DNA of 64,000 bases. Origin: VXYL01 sp965208525. Its GTDB lineage: Bacteria; Pseudomonadota; Gammaproteobacteria; Pseudomonadales; Azotimanducaceae. Every line of letters starts with the position of its first letter. The stretch's first letter is position 1. This document shows positions 60,574 through 64,000 of the stretch, piece after piece. The notes under the pieces are model-generated. The model did not search any database. It saw only the letters and a program-made list of their open reading frames with translations, and was not told the DNA's origin. The position numbers were made by a program, and so were the translations under genes. The stretch spans positions 2,418,001-2,482,000 of the forward strand of contig OZ242340.1 in NCBI GenBank assembly GCA_965208525.1, in the 5' to 3' direction.

Positions 60574-61725
60574 TCAGTCCGCTCCCGCAACGTGCGCGTG
60601 GATGGCATCGACCAACGCCCAGCGGTGGGCGGAGAACCGGCTTCCTGTGGCGGCTGGCCAGGCGCTGTGCGTGACGATCACTACCTGGTCCTTCGGATGC
60701 ACCCAGATCAACTGGCCGAAGATGCCGATGCCGGCGTAGGCGCCGCCTTCGCGCAGCCACCAGAGGTAGCCATAGCCAGGGTAGGCCCCCGAGGGCGTGG
60801 TCGAGTCGCGCATCCAGTCTTCCGGAAGGATGCGGGTGCCGTTCGGGTGGACGCCGTCCGACAGGGTGAACAGGCCAATGCGAGCATAGTCGCGCAAGGT
60901 GGCGTGGATGCAGCAGCCGCCGAGTTCCACGTTCTCGGTGATGCTCCACGTGGCCGGATGCTCCATGAACGGCCGCCAGATCTTTGCTTCCAGATAGCTT
61001 GACGCATTGTTGCCGATGGCGGCGCGGAGCAGGGAACCGACCAAGTTGGTCTCGCCGGTGTTGTAGTTGAAGACGAGGCCCGGGTTCGCCTCGCGGCTGA
61101 GACCGGCGAGATAGTCCGCCAGCACCATGCCGTTGGCGGCGCCGGCCTTGCCGACATCCGATTCGGCATCCGTGTAATCCTCGTTCCAGCCGACTCCCGA
61201 CGCCATTTGCAGCAGGTTGCGGATGGTGGCGCCCTCGTAGGCGGTACCCTTCAGGCGGGGCAGGTAGGCGGTCACCTGTTCATCGACGCTCTCGATGTAG
61301 CCATCTTGGATGGCGGCGCCGATGAGCATGGATGTGACCGACTTGGCTATGGAGTAGGAGACCCAGCGACTCTCTTCGTCGTGGCCGAGCCGATAGCGTT
61401 CGAGCAGGATTTGGTTGCCCTTGGCGACGAGGATGCCGGCGACGAAGAGGGATTCGAGATGGTCTTCGAGCGTGTAGGTCTCGCCGTCGATCTCGTACTC
61501 GAGCCCCGAGAAATCCATCGGCGCAGGACGCAAGGGGAAGAACTCGCTGCCGTGGTCGATGGGCCGCGTGGTGTAGATGGCATCGAAGTTGCGAAAGCCG
61601 ACGATGCGGTCGTCCTGGGTCCAGAACAGCGAGGAAGTGGCGGCATCGGGAAGCTGCTCGTCGGCAAGGGACGGCTGCGTGAAAACCAGGACCGCCAAGG
61701 CCAGCAGCCGAAGTGCACCAGTCAT
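60574..61725 (-). CDS. Exported serine hydrolase, beta-lactamase/class C family
   Basis: The 383-residue protein has a signal peptide (LRLLALAVLVFTQPSLA). The SxxK catalytic motif is in SRWVSYSIAKSVTSMLIGAA, a YxN-like motif in GLVFNYNTGETNLVGSLLRA, and GYGYLWWLREGGAYAGIGIF precedes the third motif region. It is related to class C beta-lactamases, esterases (EstB) and D-amino peptidases. The substrate is not readable, and antibiotic resistance should not be assumed. Confidence 0.82.
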   Translation of the reverse strand: MTGALRLLALAVLVFTQPSLADEQLPDAATSSLFWTQDDRIVGFRNFDAIYTTRPIDHGSEFFPLRPAPMDFSGLEYEIDGETYTLEDHLESLFVAGILVAKGNQILLERYRLGHDEESRWVSYSIAKSVTSMLIGAAIQDGYIESVDEQVTAYLPRLKGTAYEGATIRNLLQMASGVGWNEDYTDAESDVGKAGAANGMVLADYLAGLSREANPGLVFNYNTGETNLVGSLLRAAIGNNASSYLEAKIWRPFMEHPATWSITENVELGGCCIHATLRDYARIGLFTLSDGVHPNGTRILPEDWMRDSTTPSGAYPGYGYLWWLREGGAYAGIGIFGQLIWVHPKDQVVIVTHSAWPAATGSRFSAHRWALVDAIHAHVAGAD

Positions 61726-61832
61726 GTCTCACTCCCAGACCGGACGAGGTTCCTCAAGGCACAGCATTGTAGCTGGCCAGATGGCATCGGTTCCTCTGGA
61801 GGGATGGGGCCCTTGACCGTAAGGCATCTGTC

Positions 61833-61913
61833 GTAGGGGACGGGCCTGTCCCGTCCCTTGCCGAGTCCGTCGCACGGGTCCGATGCAGGACGGGACAGAG
61901 GCCCATCCCCTAC
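61833..61913. repeat. Imperfect palindromic intergenic repeat
   Basis: GTAGGGGACGGGCCTGTCCC (61833-61852, continuing GTCCC) is mirrored by GGACGGGACAGAGGCCCATC (61888-61907, continuing CCCTAC) around about 30 bases. The ends are GTAGGGG/CCCCTAC. It looks like a dispersed intergenic repeat or miniature element between the serine hydrolase and the barrel gene. Confidence 0.6.
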
Positions 61914-62028
61914 AGCATCCATGTTCCTCCCGGCGCCGCGCCTCGGCGTCCTCGACAGGTGGACACTCCAACGGGGCCGACCATCCCAAGTAGAATCTGA
62001 CACCGCCATGCCCGCGCCAGGAGCAACA

Positions 62029-62739
62029 ATGTCCGCAATCCAACGTCGGTTGCACCTCGCATTACGGGCATTGGCCAGCCTCGTGTTGCTTGCGCTCGGC
62101 GCAGTCGCCCATGCCGGCGGTTCCTACATCGAGGGACGAATTGGGGCCATCACGCTCGACGACCTGTCCGGCACCGGCATCATCGACTCCACCATCGGCT
62201 TCGCGCGGCTCGAAGGGGACGTGGCCGGACACCTCTCCTACGACGACACGTTCGCCCTCGGGGCGGAGTTCGGCGTGGACGAGCTGTTCGGAACTTCGCT
62301 GCGCATCTCGGTGAGCCTTGATGGCTTCCAGCCCGACCTCAGCAACGCCAATCTCGCCGCCGACCTCAGCATCAACGGCGTCGATGTACCAGACACGCCA
62401 GACAACTCGCCCCTCACCGCCGATGCGGTGTCCGAACTCGGCCTTGACTTCAATCACAGAACCGTCATCGCCACGGGCAACGTCTTCTTCGACCTCGACC
62501 TTGGCGCCGTCGTCCCTTACGTCGGCGCCGGCTACGGCGTGCTGCTCGTGGAGAACGCAAACCAGTACGAAACCGGCTTCGTGGCACACGCGGGTGTTCG
62601 CTACGACATCAGCCCGCTCAACTACATCGGAGTGCGCCTAACCTGGTTCCGGGGCGACGGCCCCCAGGACGACACCGGCGTCAACTTCGAAACCTTCGAG
62701 ACCCAAGCCCTCGCCGTCTCGATAGGCGTCAAGCTTTAG
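62029..62739 (+). CDS. Outer-membrane beta-barrel protein
   Basis: ATG 62029 (MSAIQRRLHLALRALASLVL) follows CAGGAG; an earlier ATG at 62008 is possible. A signal peptide ends near VAHA-GG. The mature 210 residues show barrel strands such as GSYIEGRIGAITLDDLSG, TVIATGNVFFDLDLGAVVPY, VGAGYGVLLVEN and the final ALAVSIGVKL. It resembles small OmpA/OmpW-like 8-strand barrels. The function is unknown. Confidence 0.68.
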   Translation: MSAIQRRLHLALRALASLVLLALGAVAHAGGSYIEGRIGAITLDDLSGTGIIDSTIGFARLEGDVAGHLSYDDTFALGAEFGVDELFGTSLRISVSLDGFQPDLSNANLAADLSINGVDVPDTPDNSPLTADAVSELGLDFNHRTVIATGNVFFDLDLGAVVPYVGAGYGVLLVENANQYETGFVAHAGVRYDISPLNYIGVRLTWFRGDGPQDDTGVNFETFETQALAVSIGVKL

Positions 62740-62807
62740 ACCACCGCTCGGGGCTGCCCAATGCAGCGATGCGACGCCGCCGAGACTTGCGTTGGAAGCG
62801 AACGGGC

Positions 62808-64000
62808 TCAGCCACGCCCCAGCAAATCCTCCACATTCACCCCCAAGTCCACCCGAACATGCTCCGCGAACGTGCGCAGCCGTTCCGCTGGGGCGTCGTC
62901 GCCCTGAATGCCTCCGTCGAGCCCATCCGGAAGACGTTGGCAAAGCTCCCACAGCGTTACCCGCCGCAGGCTGCGACCAAGCACCCAACACCGATCGCCG
63001 CCAGGTGATTCGTCGCCAGCCACAAGCCTCGCGACGCCCGTCTCTTCCAAAACGCGGAGGACGAGTTCGCGCTCCTCGTCGGCGAACGCCCCCACCTCGC
63101 CCACCTCCCCCTCCGAAACCGCCTTGCCTTCGCCATGCGCATTCCGCAGCAGCCGCACCACAGCCAGGCAGCGAATCACGAGGGGCAGCGAGCCGGGGTC
63201 TGCCGGCGCCGGTCGCATCCCCATTGTGTGCACCAGCACGGCTCCGGCCAGCACCAAGGCCCACAGTAGATACACGCCAGCGAGAAACAGGGGCAACACC
63301 GCGAATGCGCCATAGATGAACTGATGCTGGAGCAATGGCACCACGGCGCCAAACAGCACCTTCGCCCCCTCAAGCGCCGCCGCGGTCACGATCCCGCCGG
63401 CCACGGCGTGAAGCACCCGCACGGGCGCCGACGGCACGGCGTAGTAGAGCAGGGCAAACGTGGCCGCCGTCGCCGCTGGAGGTAGCCACTGAAGTTGTCC
63501 CGCCTCGCGATCCGCGAGAAACGACAGGCCAAAGTCGTAGCTCGCCGCCGTCACGGCAACGCCAACCAGTGGCACGCCTAACGTCACCACCCCCCAGTAG
63601 GTAAAGAAACGCGCTCCGCCCCGGCGGCGCCGCGACACGCCCCAGATCGCGTTGAACGTCTGCTCGACGCTCCGCACCAACAGCAGCGTGGTGGCAAAAA
63701 CAAACGCCAGGCCAAGCAACGTCAGTTCGTTGGCGTTGGCCGAGAACTCCTGCATCTTCTCGAGCAGCACATCGCTCGAACCGGCCACAAAGTTGCGAAA
63801 GATGAAGCGGGTGATGGCGTCGCCCGTGTCATCGAAACCGGGTAGCAGCGACAGTACCCGATACACCACCGCCATGAACGGCACGACGGCAATGAGTGTG
63901 GTGAACGTCAGCGCCGCCGCCGCTCCCATGCACCCCCGCGCCACGAACTGCCGCGCAAGCGTGCCGACGAACCAGCGCGCGTACTGGGGTAGCTCACGAA
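62808..64000 (-). CDS. YihY/BrkB-family membrane protein (N-terminus beyond window)
   Basis: The frame continues off the right edge (the last bases read ELPQYARWFVGTLARQF on the minus strand), so no start is visible. The protein has the BrkB layout: MGAAAALTFTTLIAVVPFMA, then helices around LTLLGLAFVFATTLLLVRSV, EQTFNAIWGVSRRR, FFTYWGVVTLGVPLVGVAVT and FAVLPLFLAGVYLLWALVLA. A soluble C-terminal domain of about 120 residues follows (helix-turn-helix-like VLRVLEETGVARLV). These inner-membrane proteins are of unclear function. Confidence 0.85.
   Translation of the reverse strand, partial: RELPQYARWFVGTLARQFVARGCMGAAAALTFTTLIAVVPFMAVVYRVLSLLPGFDDTGDAITRFIFRNFVAGSSDVLLEKMQEFSANANELTLLGLAFVFATTLLLVRSVEQTFNAIWGVSRRRRGGARFFTYWGVVTLGVPLVGVAVTAASYDFGLSFLADREAGQLQWLPPAATAATFALLYYAVPSAPVRVLHAVAGGIVTAAALEGAKVLFGAVVPLLQHQFIYGAFAVLPLFLAGVYLLWALVLAGAVLVHTMGMRPAPADPGSLPLVIRCLAVVRLLRNAHGEGKAVSEGEVGEVGAFADEERELVLRVLEETGVARLVAGDESPGGDRCWVLGRSLRRVTLWELCQRLPDGLDGGIQGDDAPAERLRTFAEHVRVDLGVNVEDLLGRG

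Noticed and set aside
60574..61725. Antibiotic-resistance beta-lactamase
   Set aside because: The SxxK fold is shared by many esterases and peptidases, and no specific beta-lactamase features were recognised.

Overview
The window is a high-GC proteobacterial chromosome segment, most probably from a gammaproteobacterium. The lpxB-rnhB-dnaE-tilS run is the gammaproteobacterial lpx/dnaE neighbourhood, although accA is missing between dnaE and tilS. The outer-membrane barrels and lipid A synthesis show a Gram-negative envelope. The organism also carries mevalonate-pathway genes and squalene synthase, together with oxidative genes for lipids or terpenoids (a CYP153-like P450, a PhyH oxygenase, a flavin monooxygenase and a thiolase/DUF35 pair). 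That suggests a marine or host-associated heterotroph, but species cannot be named from the sequence.

Layout. 1-7 kb: tilS (partial), dnaE, rnhB, lpxB and a beta-propeller glycosidase-like gene, all on minus. 7-16 kb: an outer-membrane protein, squalene synthase with a TPR protein, then a minus-strand set of SPOR-domain barrel, LolA-like protein, RND/MMPL exporter and DUF2236 oxygenase, which looks like lipid or terpenoid transport and modification. 16-28 kb is accessory island 1: DUF2971, a fossil ABC-transporter end, a PLD-type nuclease, a NERD nuclease, a large non-coding element, a tandem pair of integrase-type genes, two copies of a tiny membrane-protein cassette around a DUF3800 gene, and a tyrosine recombinase next to the core genome. 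28-46.7 kb is core-like: a fused HMG-CoA reductase/mevalonate kinase, IPP isomerase, a tandem MmcQ/YjbR protein, P450, thiolase/DUF35, PhyH, an ankyrin protein, a flavin monooxygenase and a Cus-type heavy-metal efflux operon with a leaderless-looking promoter. 46.7-56 kb is accessory island 2: an SDR fossil, a second copy of the non-coding element in opposite orientation, a GIY-YIG-like protein, a caspase-like DUF6642 protein, a truncated UDG-like gene, a recombinase fossil, a PLD-plus-NTPase gene divergent from a frameshifted PIN-like nuclease gene, and a tyrosine recombinase at the right edge. 56-64 kb: amidohydrolase, alpha/beta hydrolase, O-acetylhomoserine sulfhydrylase, a truncated kinase, a serine hydrolase, an outer-membrane protein and YihY/BrkB (partial).

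How it fits together. The HMGR-MVK fusion and Idi feed isoprenoid synthesis and squalene synthase consumes farnesyl diphosphate. The RND/LolA-like/SPOR set may move the resulting lipids, and the P450, PhyH, monooxygenase and thiolase genes may oxidise lipid or terpenoid substrates. These links are inference. The two islands share a plan: nuclease-type cargo, much decayed DNA, a recombinase at the core-facing edge, and one copy each of the same non-coding element of about 0.7 kb. That element is the most unusual feature I found. It opens with a 17-18 bp perfect stem around a 57-nt loop in both copies, has a conserved promoter-like block, and ends in a GC-rich hairpin.

All calls come from reading the sequence and translations; no database search was run. 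Family names rest on motif recognition.
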